Assembly (NCBI GenBank): GCA_005281725.1
Contig: SSBO01000009.1
Location: 6,324,303 to 6,388,302, forward strand
Source of the DNA: Wuchereria bancrofti
Lineage: Eukaryota > Nematoda > Chromadorea > Rhabditida > Onchocercidae
Length of the DNA stretch: 64,000 nt
Reading direction: 5' to 3'
Position 1 is the stretch's first letter, and each line of letters starts with the position of its first letter. Both the position numbers and the translations under genes were made by a program. Of the stretch, positions 38,538-53,500 are shown piece after piece. The notes under the pieces were generated by a model. The model saw nothing but the letters and a program-made list of their open reading frames with translations. It had not been told where the DNA came from and did not search any database.

Positions 38538-41500
38538 TCAAGCATCACCCGCAACGTCATTTGCTTCCGCCTTCGTAATCACTTCTTCAAATATTGCTGT
38601 CATACTTTCCAGCTCTTTCTGCTACAAACATATAATTACAAATATATAACTACAAATATAAATATATAATTTACATATCAGCATTAAAAGGGACAAAACA
38701 AAGAACAAATAAGGGATTATACCCACTGAATAAACGAATTATGTATCTGTAATGAAAATCTTGAAGTACTAAAGTACTAATGGGACAAAACTGTATTATA
38801 GACAAGTTAAGAATAATTTTACATGACTCTGATAAGGCGGGAATATTCTTATATATATGTATATATAGAAGAAATTTGTATGGAAAATGAGTGACAGGCA
38901 TTTTGCCCTCACATCTGGTCTGTCTTCTAACTCGATAAATGAAATACTTCTAAGGTGATAGAAGGCAAAATGCGTAATACTACCGGCTTATTCGCTAGAA
39001 AAAAAAATATATCACTGTTGTAGAACATCCTTGTCTTATTCGCTAGAAAAAATTTATCACTAATTTAGGTCAAGGACGAACAGCAGCTCCAAAATTTTGA
39101 TTCCAAATGCACTTAAAAGTAGTGATAAAGATTGTATCAATTATCTCCTCTTGTCAAAATTTCATTCACAATTTTTAAATTTTATTTCCCCTTTCTCATC
39201 ATGCATAATGTAGTTATTCTTCATTTATTTTCCGTTATGGTTCAGTTCCCTGCGCCGCAAATAAAAAGAAACCTGGCTGATTAGGCAGAATAAAATCAAG
39301 AAAATTGAAAGAGCAGCTTGGAATGAGAATACCGAGTGGGCAGAAAGTTTGAAATCAAATGTAATAGATGACAAAATTATTGAATGAATGATTCTATATT
39401 ATATAAACTGAAAGTAGACATCAGATTATATAAGTTGAATAACTGGAACTGGAATTAAACAGAACCAGAATTAGCTACATTGGAAAGTCTTGGATTAAAA
39501 AACTCTCCTTGTTTAATTAAAATTAGGTTCTATCTATCAATGTTTCCGATTTTCTGATTTACAGCGCAACGAATAAACCTGATGTAAAAATAACTCTGTA
39601 TCTAAGAACAGCATAATTGTCATTTGCAGATTGCATTAACCACTTTAAGAAGCTTGGATTCTATTTGATTATGTTCTCCAAGAGTAGACCATTCCCACTA
39701 TCCTTTACAAAATATACCGTAACTTACTCTAGCATCCAGACTCACAGTCAAACTGTTGATCTTTGATTCCTGATGTTTCACTTTCAGACGCAAACCAAGT
39801 GTATCTGCTTCATGCTGCTTTATCAGTCTCTCTATTTCGTTATTTGCTCTGTAAAATTATCTAATAGCGACAAATATTAATATAGGGATACATCAAATTT
39901 TCATTTATCATAATCACAAAATAAAATGCAACATAAAGCCACAAATACATTCCTCTCAAAAAAGAAAAGACTACGGAAAATTTTTGCAAATGTTCTATCA
40001 GAAATAGGAAAGCATCTGGTATAATTATTCACGTGCTCGTAAAGTGGTACCTCACAGCAAAGTACTTAATTTACTATAAAAACTTCGATATTCATGTAGT
40101 AAGTTTGTCGCTGATGGGACAACTACATGCCAAGGACATAGACAATTCGGTATATGAATCTTAAAAAAGGTTTAAGAAGACATCAGTCCTTAAAAATTCG
40201 TTCCAGCCCAACCCTGCTCAGAATGTCAAACAAACCAAACAAAAAAAGTGTTAGGTTAAAATAACTTTTTCATTTTCATAACCTTTTCAAAATGCTTCAG
40301 TTATCTAAGTTTGATCAAGTACATTACTAACACCTAATACATTAATAACCAGAATTCAGAAGCATGGAGTAATGGAAGTCAATATATATATATATAAGTT
40401 TGCGTGATTAATTAATGCTTACAGATCAAGCTGTTCCTCAGCATTTCGTCGAAGCATTTCAAATTTCTCAGCAAGAAGTGAATATCTCCTTGCCATTTCT
40501 TCAGATGCGCTTTTGACACTGTCTTCATTCTAAAATAAAGACAACTAGTTTCTAAAAACCAAATTCAGTGTAAATATTTTTCAGTGAGTCGGCGTAGGAT
40601 ATGGCTAAGCATTACGATTCAAAGTAATTCTTCTGAAAGCAATTGACAATATCAAATATTAAATCAATAAGTTAAATCCACTCATCCAAATGTAAACAGT
40701 AAGATCAAATGATTTTTTTCGAATAACAAATCGTAATTTAAGCTAATTAGAATCCATATTTAGCTGCTTCAATATCATATAGTCACATACATACACACAC
40801 ACCAATACGATGTTCAGGAAATGAGAAGTTTCGGTATTCGTAAAAGTACGGAGTAATATATTTGTCTATCATCCATCCCACAGAAAAGTTCGCAAAACAT
40901 ACCAAAACCATCATATGAAAGGGTTCAACATTGCTGGTGACAAACTGTGAGCAATCAGAAGATAAAAAGAAAACGTACTCGTTTAATTTCAACGCTTGTT
41001 TGTCGCAATTTTTCATAACGTCTGAAAAGTTCACTGTAACTTGTTTCCAAAGAATTCACTTCCTCCGCTAGTTGATCTCGTTCTTTAAGCAGCTGAGTAA
41101 CATCATCTGGTGATAAATTTCTTTCCGGTCCTGGTCTACCCACCGATTTCGATTCACCTAAGGAATTTTTCTGTGCAATTTCAACAACTGAGCATTTGAA
41201 CCATTTTCTGATAAGTGCAATAAAGTTGAACCGGTAATTTCTTGGAAAATCAATGTTTCATACGTTAACTTTTAAGAAAACTAAAAAAAAAATTGTACAG
41301 TTACTAGCAATATAAACTATTACGAACTGTAAATCAGTGGCATACATGTTTGAACAAATAATGTCAAACACAAATAATCAGAAAACTGCTTCTTATGTTG
41401 GCCAAGCACTAATTACTGCAATCATGGGGATGATGTGTAGCTCATATGAGGAGTTCAGATGCTGATGGCAGTGGATGATCAAGAACATGACCAAGAAAAT

Positions 41501-44500
41501 TGGATACAATGAATTTCCTACAATCATGATGACGCTATCAACTTATTTTGTGAAGAGTTAAAGTAGTGTAAAAATACACACCAATTTGCCATCTTTCTGA
41601 ACTCATCTAATCAACAGAAAAAAAAATGAAAAGTTCTTACCATCAGAATTCTTCTTCTTCAATTCTTCCACAAATTCTTGCACCAATTTTTCATATTCAG
41701 CCATAGCCAATAATCGTTCAGCAGCTTTCTGCTCCAGTGGTTCGTTACGCCTTTGCTCATGTGCAAGCAGTTGAGTTAACTAAAAAACATTTCATTAAAT
41801 CCAAGTAGAAAATCTTCCAAATAATGTGAGATTTTGTTGAGTCGTAAATATTTGTTAAATTATGACAATTATCTATTCATAATTAAAAAATAGGCGATTT
41901 AGTGCTTACTTACTTACAAATGGATACCACATATTTTCTAGCAACAAACAACTAACAGACGACAATTCAATCGATTAAGAGTTAATGGCTAGGGAGTAAT
42001 GTCCATTAGTCAGCTAACCAATAATTAACGGCAATGATTATGTTATTAATATCCATAAATCGCACTAGAATACAACAAAAAATAAATCTAAAAGGAATAA
42101 CAGCTACACTCCCCTACACTCTCCACCTTTGACATTCATACAAAATGATTCTTTTGTAAGACGTCCTACCTACTCGTGAATACTTTCAAGCACACAGTTA
42201 TAAATTCTTCACAAAATCCTTTAACCTTTTCATTTTTAGCAGTCCATTCTTTCTCTCTTGTAGCGACAATTGCTTGTACACGTCGCATAAGTTCCGTAGC
42301 AGGATCGTCTGAGTGCATCTACAATCAGTTCTGATTCGACTTCATTTAAATCATACTACATATTTAATTTAGTTCAAGTGATCTAAAATCTCCTTCTAAA
42401 ATCACTTTATGATTCTTATTAATGTTTTCAATAAGGGAATTAATCTTCAACATTATCTGAACTACAAGTTCAATAAACAGAGCACACCTATCTTCATCTG
42501 AACAACTGCAAAGATATGTGATAGGAATGGATCAAAAACAAACTTTCTTAAAGATGAGTTAGGATATCGAATGCTGTTTTTGCTTAAGCAATGATATAAT
42601 ATTGATAAAATACTTTTCCTCTAGAAAAGCTGAAATATGTGCTTCGAAAAAATATAATTACTTGTTTCACTTCATTATATGCAGCTGTTATATCGAGACT
42701 TATTTGGCTCTGGACTGTGACGGTTCGCTGCCGTACACGCTGCGACGATTTTCGTTCTTCTCTAAAAAAGCAAAAAATTGACGAAACTTTTTTTATTTTT
42801 TGATACTTCAAAAGAAAAAAAAAGATCTTACAAGACTTTTTACCTTCATAGTAGAAATTTACCTTTGGGAATTTTCCAGATGATGCGGAGGACCTTGTGC
42901 AGCAGCTGCAGCACTAGAAATGACAGCAGAATTTGCATTAACAACTGGAATACACGGAGTGATATTTGGTGGTATTACTACTGGTTGGATTACACCTCTT
43001 ACTGGAACTGCTGTGGCTGTACACTGCTGTTGATGCTCTAACTGAGAAATGATTTTCGGTGCACATGTCTGTAGCGGAACGGACTTTGATGCCGCAGTCT
43101 GTTGCTGCACTGACCTTGGCGGTAGAGCTTGAATTATTTGCGGCTGTGGCGCAACTGCCGATTGCTGTTCCAGTATCTGAGGCGGTTGTGGTAGAGTATG
43201 ACTGGCTGTAGTGGTCGCAACGGCTGAAGGAAGCAACTGCCCTACAAAAGTTGCATAAGCATTTATTTGTGAAAGTTAATATGAAAATTACAAAAAGTTC
43301 TACCAAAAATATTAGAAAAATTAATGCAAAAAAATCTTAAAGTTAATATTTTGGCATGGTTAAATTAAGGTTTTCACAGAACATTTAAATGCAATCGGAT
43401 TTTTCAGTAAAAAAAAAGTTTTGCAGTTGAAAAAAAAGTTTTACAGTTGAATATTAACAGGGCTAATGCCAATTTTTATCTTATGATACGCTAATAGTTA
43501 ATCTTATGGTATTAAGTTAAGGCGTTAGCTATAGTTACAAAGAAGCAAAAAAAAAGTTTGAAAGTGATAATATATTCTTGGATTAAGTTTAAATAAGAGT
43601 TCGAAAGATTTTCTTGAAAAACGTAATTTTCTAAAATCGTTTGAGTTATTCCGGCTTTCAGAATGACTTTCATTGACATTACTACAATGCGGTTATAAAT
43701 TATGCATTTAATCTGAAGAAATACTACTACACTTTCAGATATTACGATGATCTCTCAAAAGGTCGAACGAGAATGAAAAGGAGAGGGCCTTACCCTGATT
43801 AGTAGAAAGCATATCTGCAGTCCTAGATTCTGATTCAGTTTTCGAGAACTGCGTGACGGTTGTATCCAGTAATTGTTGGACTCGTGTTTTTGACGGACGT
43901 GTAATTGTCCTTGAATCTATGCTGCAGTAGAAATTCTAAGTTCAGAAACTACACAAAAGTCATTGTATACAAAAATTATGATCTCAAAATGTTTGAAAAG
44001 AAAAAGAGAAAAAGTTTTCTCTTAAATTAAAATCAAAAAAATTTAAAAATGTAATTACCATAGCACTGGCCATAGAATAATGCATAACAAGAAAAATTAA
44101 AAATAATTTTGGTTAACCATTTAAAGCATCTATTTTAACAAAACATTTTGGAACAGAGAGTGAATAACATCATTAAGAGTATAATAAAAACCAACATTCA
44201 CACCAGTAGGTAGTACACAACGATTATCAACATCAAACAATCGGAAATCATCAATGTTTAAAATCTATGGGCTTTATAAACGAGTCAAAACTCAACCGAC
44301 TATTATCCCCATATTCATAACTTCAATATCATTGATGACCAATAACCTTTAAAGTTAACTCAGACTGTCGAAATATACCCCTTATACTGAATGAATCAAA
44401 ACCCTGGACCAGCCATAATAACTAAAAAATTAACAACTAAAACCTGCAAAATTAACTCAATTAGACGACTATCCCTACGTTTTAAATTAAACTTAAAAGA

Positions 44501-47500
44501 ATTACCAAAAAAAAAAGAAAAAAAATTTAATCTTACCAAAAATATGATAAAAAACCAAAAAAAAAAATAACATAAGAATAATAATTATAGATAAAATAAC
44601 AAAAAAAAAAAAAGAAAAAAAAATATAAGAATTACTAGGAACAGGAAGTACATAATTTTGTAAATAAATTATTAGCTTAAAATCCTTTTGTTTGGAAAAC
44701 AAAACACCAAAAAATACTAAAAAGCCAAAAAAAAAAATTATATCAAAACAATGTCCTGTCAAAAACAAAAATCTAAACTTAAACTACTGTAATAAAAAAA
44801 TTACATCATATTTAACAGAAATATACAAACTAAAGTTAAAAAAATAGAACTTTATAGAAAAGCAAAAAATAATTCAATAGGAATAACAAATAATAAAGGA
44901 AAAAATGAATAAAAAAACCTCCAAATCTAAAATAGTAAACATCAGAAAATGACCAATTAAAAAATAATACTAAAACGTAAAGTCAAAGTAATACCACTCA
45001 TTAAAAATCTCAGTCAATGAGAAAAAAACATCACCAATCTCAAAAAACCACTCTCAAGAATGATCCTCTTCAAAAAAAAAAAGAAAAAAAATATAAAACC
45101 TCAATAGCTAAAATAAAAGTACGGACACCCAGCCAAGAAAAATTAGTAGTAAAAAAACAAGAAACCAACACTAGCCCAATGATTAAATAAAGAAAACTGA
45201 CCCACAAATCCAAAATACAGAAAAAAAAAGAAAAAAAACTTAAAAAAATCTAGACTGAACATTTTGATGACTAAAACCACTAACCAAAAACTTAAAAATA
45301 ATCCAGAACTCCTAAATGACTAAACTTTAATAATTCTACATAAAATAAATACCAATAAACACCAAATAATAGATAATAGTAAAATCGTCTGAAAAACATC
45401 AGAATCGGAAATACTAAAAAACCGACTGGATCAGTTACTCTATCTACCCAGCAAAAAACTAGCAATAAGCTATAATGATTTATGTAAAGGCTCAATTTTG
45501 AATTGCTTTGCAGAAAAAAGAGAACTTTAATAATGAATCAATTAATTCATAAAACTGTACGCATTGGAATCCAAAATTTTTGAACATTTAATAGAAGAAT
45601 ACAACAACATAAATTAATGATGTGTATGTCTTTGCCAATAATGTCATAGGGCTTGAGAAATATGAAATGAGGACAGTTTGAAAAAGTGAATGTCAATTCC
45701 CGTCAACCATGCAGCGACCACTAAGTGGAGGAAAGGATAATGAACTCAACAATGATGCAATTATTTATTCCAAAACATTCTATGAACTACTGCACCCAGA
45801 ACATGATTTATGTAACATACTACGGTAACGTCTGATATTTAACAAACTTACCAAATATTAACGATATGATTTCCGTGTACTAATTTTTAATAATGTAATA
45901 TTTAAATTTTGTGAAAAAAAACTAATCTTGCCACGAGTTCGAATTAAAGAAATGAACTTTTTTATATTTAGTGAATGGTCGACCAAATTAATCAATATTT
46001 CCAATCATACAATTATGAAAAAGAATTGCCATAATACTTAAATTATATATGTAAATATATATATAATACTTGCATAAAATCTAGAAAGTCAAAACTAACT
46101 TGAAAGAGTGAACTGTTAGACTGTACATTAGTATAACTGCTCATTTCGAGAATGAATTGTCATATTAATCAGGACACTATATGTAAATAAATCCTTAGGT
46201 AGCATAGTAGTCACGGAGGTTACGCTGACTCGCAAACTCTTATGGAGAACTTCGCACTTCACAGCACTGATGAAGATTGAGTATAACATAATTAAAAATA
46301 GTACTTTCAAAATGATGGCTGATTAGATTCAAAAAATTATTTGTGAGTGTTAGGCTATATACATAGTTTCTCATCATTATGTTCATTCCCTGTTATTCCC
46401 ATTTTCTCAACCATTATATTAACTTTCTACTTTTCTCCTCTTCCCCAACATTAAAATATAGGAACACTAAAATAGGCGTTAATAAAGTTCTCGAAACATC
46501 ATGTAGTATTTCAAAAAGACAAATACCAAACAAACACGTCGAGAAAGGAAGGAATGAATGGATGAAGAGAAAGATTGATACTATCGATAAACACTGGTTA
46601 ATTTGATGGCACAACAGATGTTCCCGACATTATACTCTAATGAACATCATTCTCAGCTGAAAAAATATCATCGTAATTACTATTTACTAAGTTTATTACG
46701 TCACAATCAGTATTAATGTCTGATAAATACATGCGAGTTCTGGTAATTCGTAACGAAATCAGTAATTGCTATTCAAGATTTTTGGAACCACACGTGTATT
46801 CCATCTGATTCGCTTAATGGTAAAAGCAGAACAGTCCATCTAACACTATATACTAAGCTTTTTGGTAAATGTTTATTTTTTTTAGCAACTCAAATATGTC
46901 AAACTACTGTCGAGAAAAAATAGGAGGAAATAGCTTATGGTTAGAGTTCTGAAGACAATACAAGGGCAGAGTAACTGATACTGGATTGCAGATATACAAC
47001 AAAAATTTGCAATGTAAAAAGTAGGGAACACAAGGATAAAGAGATGATAGAAAGAGAATGACAAGCGTAAAAACTTTTTAGCAAAAAGCAAAGAACTCAC
47101 TGAGAATACAATTTAATATGACGTAGTTAAATATTTGGATCTAAACAGAAGAATTCGAATTCGCCAACATCATCTGTATTACCTTTCAAAACATATGCAG
47201 TCCAGAAGTTAATCCGATTTCATTCTCGATAGCAAAAGTATGATTAGTCTCTAACATTATTGATCCTTACGCCAGAATATTTGAGTTACTCACTTTGTTA
47301 AAAAATGACCTTGGTCATAATCTCTTTCATCTCAGCGGTTACAAAAGTATGTCTGCAAAACATTTCATAAATTTTTGGATTCTGGATAAAAGTCTCATTG
47401 GTAAGATTCCTGAACTCCGCTTCAAAACGCCTATAAGACTAACGTTGACAGCAATGGCGAACGGGTTTTGTTATATGGTCTTTTTAGTTCAAGTTCGAAT

Positions 47501-50500
47501 CCAAGTTTAAACGAAAGCACTGAATTAAGACCAAATGCTTTCATACATATAAATGCAACGGACATATTCACACTTTCGTACAAACTTATAAATATCAACG
47601 AACATTTTCTTGGGCGTATTATCCGGCGAAACCTGAACAACGCAAATCATTTTCATAAAATCTCATTTCCATTTTTACTGTTCTCTTGCACACCTTAAAG
47701 ATAAAAAACTTACTAATTTTCCCAAAATTTCTTACAAAAATCTAAACCCACCTCGGTGCTGGCCTATGGGGCGTTTCAAATTGCGTTATTGGCCCCTCGG
47801 CAGGATTTTGCTTTCCTTCGAGAATTGCATCAGATGATACCTCCATGCCTTCCAGTTTCTCCGCTTCACTTAGGGTCATCGGCTTCACTCCAACCGTTTC
47901 GCTGGAATGCTGCTGTTCTTTTAAAACTATTTCATCTGAAAAAATTTTTTAATATGAATATGAAAAAAAAATTTTTTTAATATGAATTTATCCTTGCCAG
48001 CAAGCAAAATTTTGAATTTCTTTTCACCAGGAATTTAAATCAGTTTTTTGCTAATTCCTTTCGAATTTCTAGCAACACAGATTCCCACAAGTTATGCAAT
48101 TATTCATGCAATAAATCTGTCAACCATTAAAATAAGACCAAAAATGTTTTGTCTATCCCACGAATAAGTGACAGATAATATAAGTATTGATCATAATTCC
48201 TGATCAAGCTAAGCTGGTTATTCCGAATCTCTGTAAGCTCACTCTTAACTGGATGTAAATGAAGATATTTCAATCTGCTATATCGACAAACATCTGTTTC
48301 ACTTTTTCTCACCAATTATTAAGCACTTCAAGTTTCATCTCGAGAAACTTTTAAATCAAATTGATAGGCACATTAGAAAATTGTCTTTCTTTGTTCATTA
48401 TTATTCTGTAAAATATCAAAATCTCATCAGTATCATAGTTACCCATCACATGGAAAGAAAATTTGGATTTTGAGGAGACCTGATAATTTAAGGTAGGAAA
48501 AGTTACGGTCTTTAAGATAAAAATTGATTGGTAGGATAAAAATTGAAATTTTAAAATGGAGAAGAGTATACAATTGACGTAGTATTAATTCCAACTTACA
48601 TTCTTTTTTCTTCTTGCCAAACAATTTCATAACAGAAACTACAGCTGACCCAGTCATTGACGGCATTTTCAGTCTTTCAACAAATTCTCACACCGAATTT
48701 ACACATAAACGGCAATGCAACACTTAAATACACAACAACAATATAGTTAATATGTGCAGATGTAACTAATATATATGCGGGCACATACATAGATATAACC
48801 AGAATTGGACTATTCTCTACTTCCTTCTTATCTGCCTTATTTTAATTGATTAATGTCAGCTATGTATAGTACAAGAGAGTCACAGTATGGAATATCGGAA
48901 AGGTATCGTTGCACAGTGGAGTGTCATACTGATGATTATACACAGAAAAAAAGCTACAATGTGAAAAGATGTCATACAATCAAAGATGTCGCTATAAAGA
49001 ATAATAAGTATAATTTGGATAAAATTTGAACAAATCATTAATTCCTTAATTTTCTCTGATAACAATTGATATATCAGGCACTAACAAAAGATAGAAAATT
49101 AAAAATGTTTAAATAATCTACCACAAAAAAAAGGGAGAGGGTTAGGAGGAAGTTTTATGTCAATAATGATGACATAGTTGGGCATGGTTCGATCTGCTGT
49201 ACCATAACGTGCAAACAAAAAAGGGAGTGGTATATTGAAGCCACCAATCCTCCCCATCCCACGCTCATTAACACATTATCATTTATTACAACCAAAACAC
49301 ATCTCAACCATTTTTGTTATATCTGATTTTTGTTATTTTTATATCTGATTTTTCGGTGCAACAAAAATTTGCTTTTGCATAACTGCAGTAGTTTTTATTG
49401 CATAATGAAATAAATATATAATGATTGAAGGAGAAATAAATAGACCACATCTATATATTTCTTTCCTTCCTAGTTCTCTCAATTATGCATTAGTCACCTC
49501 ATATTTACAATAAACTAAACCCAATATGCACTAAGTCAAACTGGAGATTCGCGTAGAAAAATCCATGTTGCTACTTTCTGTAACGTTTTTTACAAGTTTC
49601 CCTAAATTTCGCAAATGTTTAGGCTTTTTCTGAAAACGCGAAACAGAGAACAGCATTTTAGCTAAGTAAACATACAAGAAGTGGTAAGTAATCATACATA
49701 TGTCGAAATAGTCTAATTACTTTTTTAGCCCGAAAAACTTCTTTATATTGTTTCTAATATCTTCACGCTTAATACGTTTTTGCCGTTACATCCCCTTCCA
49801 TCCTCCTATCAAGTGAAAAGATATTTACTACTCTCTTCTTGCTTATTCATTCATCTTATACATCTATAATTAAATAGCGAAAGAAAAGTTGTCAATAACT
49901 GTTCGACTCCCTCCTTTCAGGATATTCCATCGTGTAATCATAAAAAAAAAGTTACTACAGATGATCAGTGATACTTGAGATTTAATGAAATTAAAAAATC
50001 TGTAGTTGTCTAACTGCTAGTTTAAGAGGATGCATATAACATTTACATCCAATTCAGCTTTAAATATTAGTTAACACTTTCATGATTTCTTTTTTTTATT
50101 ACTAAGTGAAAACGCATTACTAATGCCAATGATTTTGAGAAAACAGCATTCTTACTGAAAGAAAATCAAACCTTAGAATCACTAAACAATTTAACCATAC
50201 ATTCAAAGATTGGTTACAGAAAATTCATGAATACGAAGTCTAGTCCTGCAGACTTTTCTACGCACTCCGGATGAATGGCAACTGGTAGCAAAATCAACTT
50301 TATAACTTATGTTACGTTTTTAGGCTAACATCAAATTAGAAGTTTTTATAGCGCTCTTTTATAGCTTGAAAATTAATTTTTAGATAATTTTCTTACGACT
50401 AAAAATATTTGTCCCTTTTTTCTGACCCTCAAATTGAAAAGAACACTCAGTTGAGATAAAGGGATATGTATCACACAACAACCATTACATGTATATTACA

Positions 50501-53500
50501 ATAACCGCATGTTTGGAAAACAGTCTTCACGAATTTTTCCTCTTCATGTCACATTTTCACGAATTCTTGTTATTTGAAGGATTCCTCTTTTCTGCTTCAA
50601 AATCATCAGATTTATCCTACCAGCTGACTATTACGATAGTTATACTGGCAACAGCATAATTAAATATCAATGGCAGTCTTTCATATTTCAATAAGAAGTT
50701 CCGATCCTAGTCGCCCATACAACTGGCCATACACCTCCTCTGGAGCAATTCCATATTGCTATTTTTAAGCCAGTCTACTCAAATACCCAGTAATAAATGG
50801 ATTCAAAAAACAAAGTGCGAGATTAAAAAGACTTACTTCTACTGTTATCCCTTTCCATAACACCAAATTGCACAGTTTTTTGAATCTCTGGTGTTCCCGA
50901 TGCTGTGCCAACGAGAACCACCTAAAACACAGGCATAAATAGTAGATTTAACACTAGTTTGGAGATAATTTTTTCTTGCTAACTAAAAATGTTTGATCTC
51001 CCCTCCCTAAACTTTCAGATAATTCCAAAAGAACACTTCTGTTGAGATAATTTACATCTTTTCTGCTCAAGATATCCATCACACAAATAGTGTATTTGAA
51101 ATTTATTAAAGTTTGAACTAACAAATATCTAAGGAAGTTCTGTGCAAATTGTAAATTGCAGTTTGAGAAGAACTAGCTAAACCTGAATTAATCTTTAGCA
51201 CTGCTAACAAGAAACGGACGTAAATTACAATTATTAGTACTATTATAACAGCATTACTGTTATCACTGGAATGCTAATTACGGCTATTTACAGCAAAAAC
51301 AATGGTAGTTATGATGTCCTAGTAGTTATAATTAAAACCAATAACACCAAACATGAAATGTTAGTCGAGATGTATCATAACTACACTACTAATAGTAATT
51401 AATCCGCGTCTGACTCATTACTATTAGATTCGATCCTTTCACTCCTCCTCAAATTCCCTCACCGTAAGCCAAGCCAATGGAGCATATCAAAACCTTTCCT
51501 CACTGTAGTAGCTAAATAGCCAAAAAGTAATGTCAACTGTCACAGTAAGATGGTATGAGTGACAAAATTGTGAAGATAATAGACTAGAAATATCACATTA
51601 CTCTTAACAATAAATTCTAAAAATAAAAGACTTTTTTTCAATTTAATTATTAATGGGATTTTAACTGAAAAGGAGAGAAAGCAACCAGTGGACAAGTTTC
51701 TACGCGTTTCACAACTTATTGTGAATGAATGAAAAGGGAAATTGCATACGTAATTTATGGATTAGACCGGCTCTATCATAATTCTCTATGTCTTAATATA
51801 TTTATCAATCTCTGATCTTTTTCATAGATCTCAAGTTTTCTCAGCCTCCAATCACTGCTATAATTAGTATATGATTATTTCAAAGTTTTCTTTCAGTCAC
51901 TGATATACATAAACTCAAACGAACCTCTTCAACTTGCGCTTTTCCTCAGAAAACACTGCGCATTTATATATTCTATATATTCTCCTCTCCTATTTCCCAA
52001 TTTCATTTGGATTAAACTTCTCTCTTTTCGCAACATTGCAGTTTGAACAAATTTAGGAAGACAGCCTACCTGATCGGAAAAGTTAGGTATTGTAGAGTTT
52101 TTGTTTGGAAGAGGTGCCAGGTTACTTAGTAATTCGAATACTGTTTTATGTGCTTGCGTTGTATCAAGTTCTGAAGTTTCGCATGATGTTTGAGTTGGAA
52201 CATGTGGTGATGCTTGCACTTTGGATGATTCTGAAGCGGATTGCTGCAGCTGGACTTGTTGCAGATGTTTAGTTTCAGTCGTACATTCGGTATTATTTGC
52301 AAGATTAGTTTGAGTATGTACAAAAGAAGCAGCGATGTTTGCAGTTAATTCTTGTGCATTATTCTCTGAAGCTGAAGCTTTTGTTTCATTTGTGTTCTGT
52401 ACAGGAAATAGGGAAACATCTTTAACTTTTCTCTGAAATGCTGCGGTTTTTGTAGTACTTATAGCAGTGGGTGCTTGTGTCGTTACTACCGCCGCTGCAG
52501 TTGCAGGTTTTGATTCAATATTTTGCAAAACATTGTGAATTGGTTCAGCAGGTAGAGGTTGAGTTAAAATATCATTTGATATGATTGCACAAGAAGATGG
52601 GTCAGAATTAGTTTCACTTAAAGCTTTCGATGAAATTCCGTTAGGAAAAGCTTCCAATAATGCTTGTTCAGTGGGAAATTCACAAGGAAGAGATCCAAAA
52701 TTAATTTTGGGAGTAGGAGCATTGGATGAGACATCAATGGTTCCAGGTTCGTTGCGAATTACTGCCTTCGATACTTCTTCACTGAAATCGTTAGAAACTA
52801 TATCGAATTCACTTTGACAGCCTAATCCAGGAGGGTTCTGGTTCTCATTTGATATATCAGCCGTCTCATTCAATTCACTTGTTTTGTTTGTGGGAATCTC
52901 TAGTAATTTTGGCTCGGTTATAATTGCCATTTCTGGAGTGGTAATTCTCTGCAAAAGAAAGTTGAAAGGATGAATAAAAATAAAGGAAAAAAATTCAGAA
53001 AAAATCTGAAATGATTTTAAAGAGCGAGTGGTTATTTTCACTTTTTTTGCTGAAAAAGAGAAGACTCATCTCACTTGTCCGGATAATAAACTTAGAGCGT
53101 CATGCCATGTTACGATAAATTCAAGCATTAGTAGGGAAAACACTGTTGAAAACTATATTTTCTAAGCCTGAAAAGTTCCAATTCCAAACGAGTAACTTCT
53201 GCACTCCCTCAGTTTCATTATTAAATTCTCAATATCTTATTATTCCTTTTCAACCTTTAAATTTATTTCAAACCGTTTAAAATTATTTTAAATTATCACA
53301 CCGTTTGTCGGCACTGAATCTATTTAACTGAAAGATTATAGAGTTATAAAATATCTTTTCAAATTTATTTTCATCAATATCCGTTTGTCAGCTAATGAAA
53401 AATCAGATAAAATTACATTTTCATCCGATAAATTAGCACTGTTGGATTGATTGCCAGTAACAGCTTTTGCCGATGTGAATGTAAATCGCCTTTTATGTAT

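Larger units (their letters stand above)
44060..45540 (-). pseudogene. Nuclear insertion of mitochondrial DNA (numt): atp6 - tRNAs - cox2
   Basis: Read on the minus strand this block is extremely T-rich, like nematode mitochondrial coding strands. It contains, in order, an atp6-like region, a tRNA-like stretch, a tRNA-Gly anticodon arm and most of cox2. In-frame TGA codons stand where tryptophan is expected under the mitochondrial code, and both reading frames are broken, so it cannot be expressed from the nucleus. It sits inside the TACC intron 43922-47751 in the same transcriptional direction as its host. The edges are approximate: cox2 similarity stops near 44060, and the upper edge beyond atp6 is unclear. 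An assembly join to true mtDNA is unlikely because the copy is decayed and flanked by TACC exons. Confidence 0.87.

Noticed and set aside
42859..43306. Competing frame through the Gln/Pro-rich TACC exon
   Set aside because: The alternative minus-strand frame (Ser/Thr-rich) does not fit the phases of the exons on either side; the Pro/Gln/Ala frame does.
47431..47640. Overlapping ORFs on both strands, with a tRNA B-box-like AGTTCGAATCC near 47490
   Set aside because: No A box at the right distance and no acceptor stem; the ORFs match nothing. Neither a tRNA nor a gene is supported.
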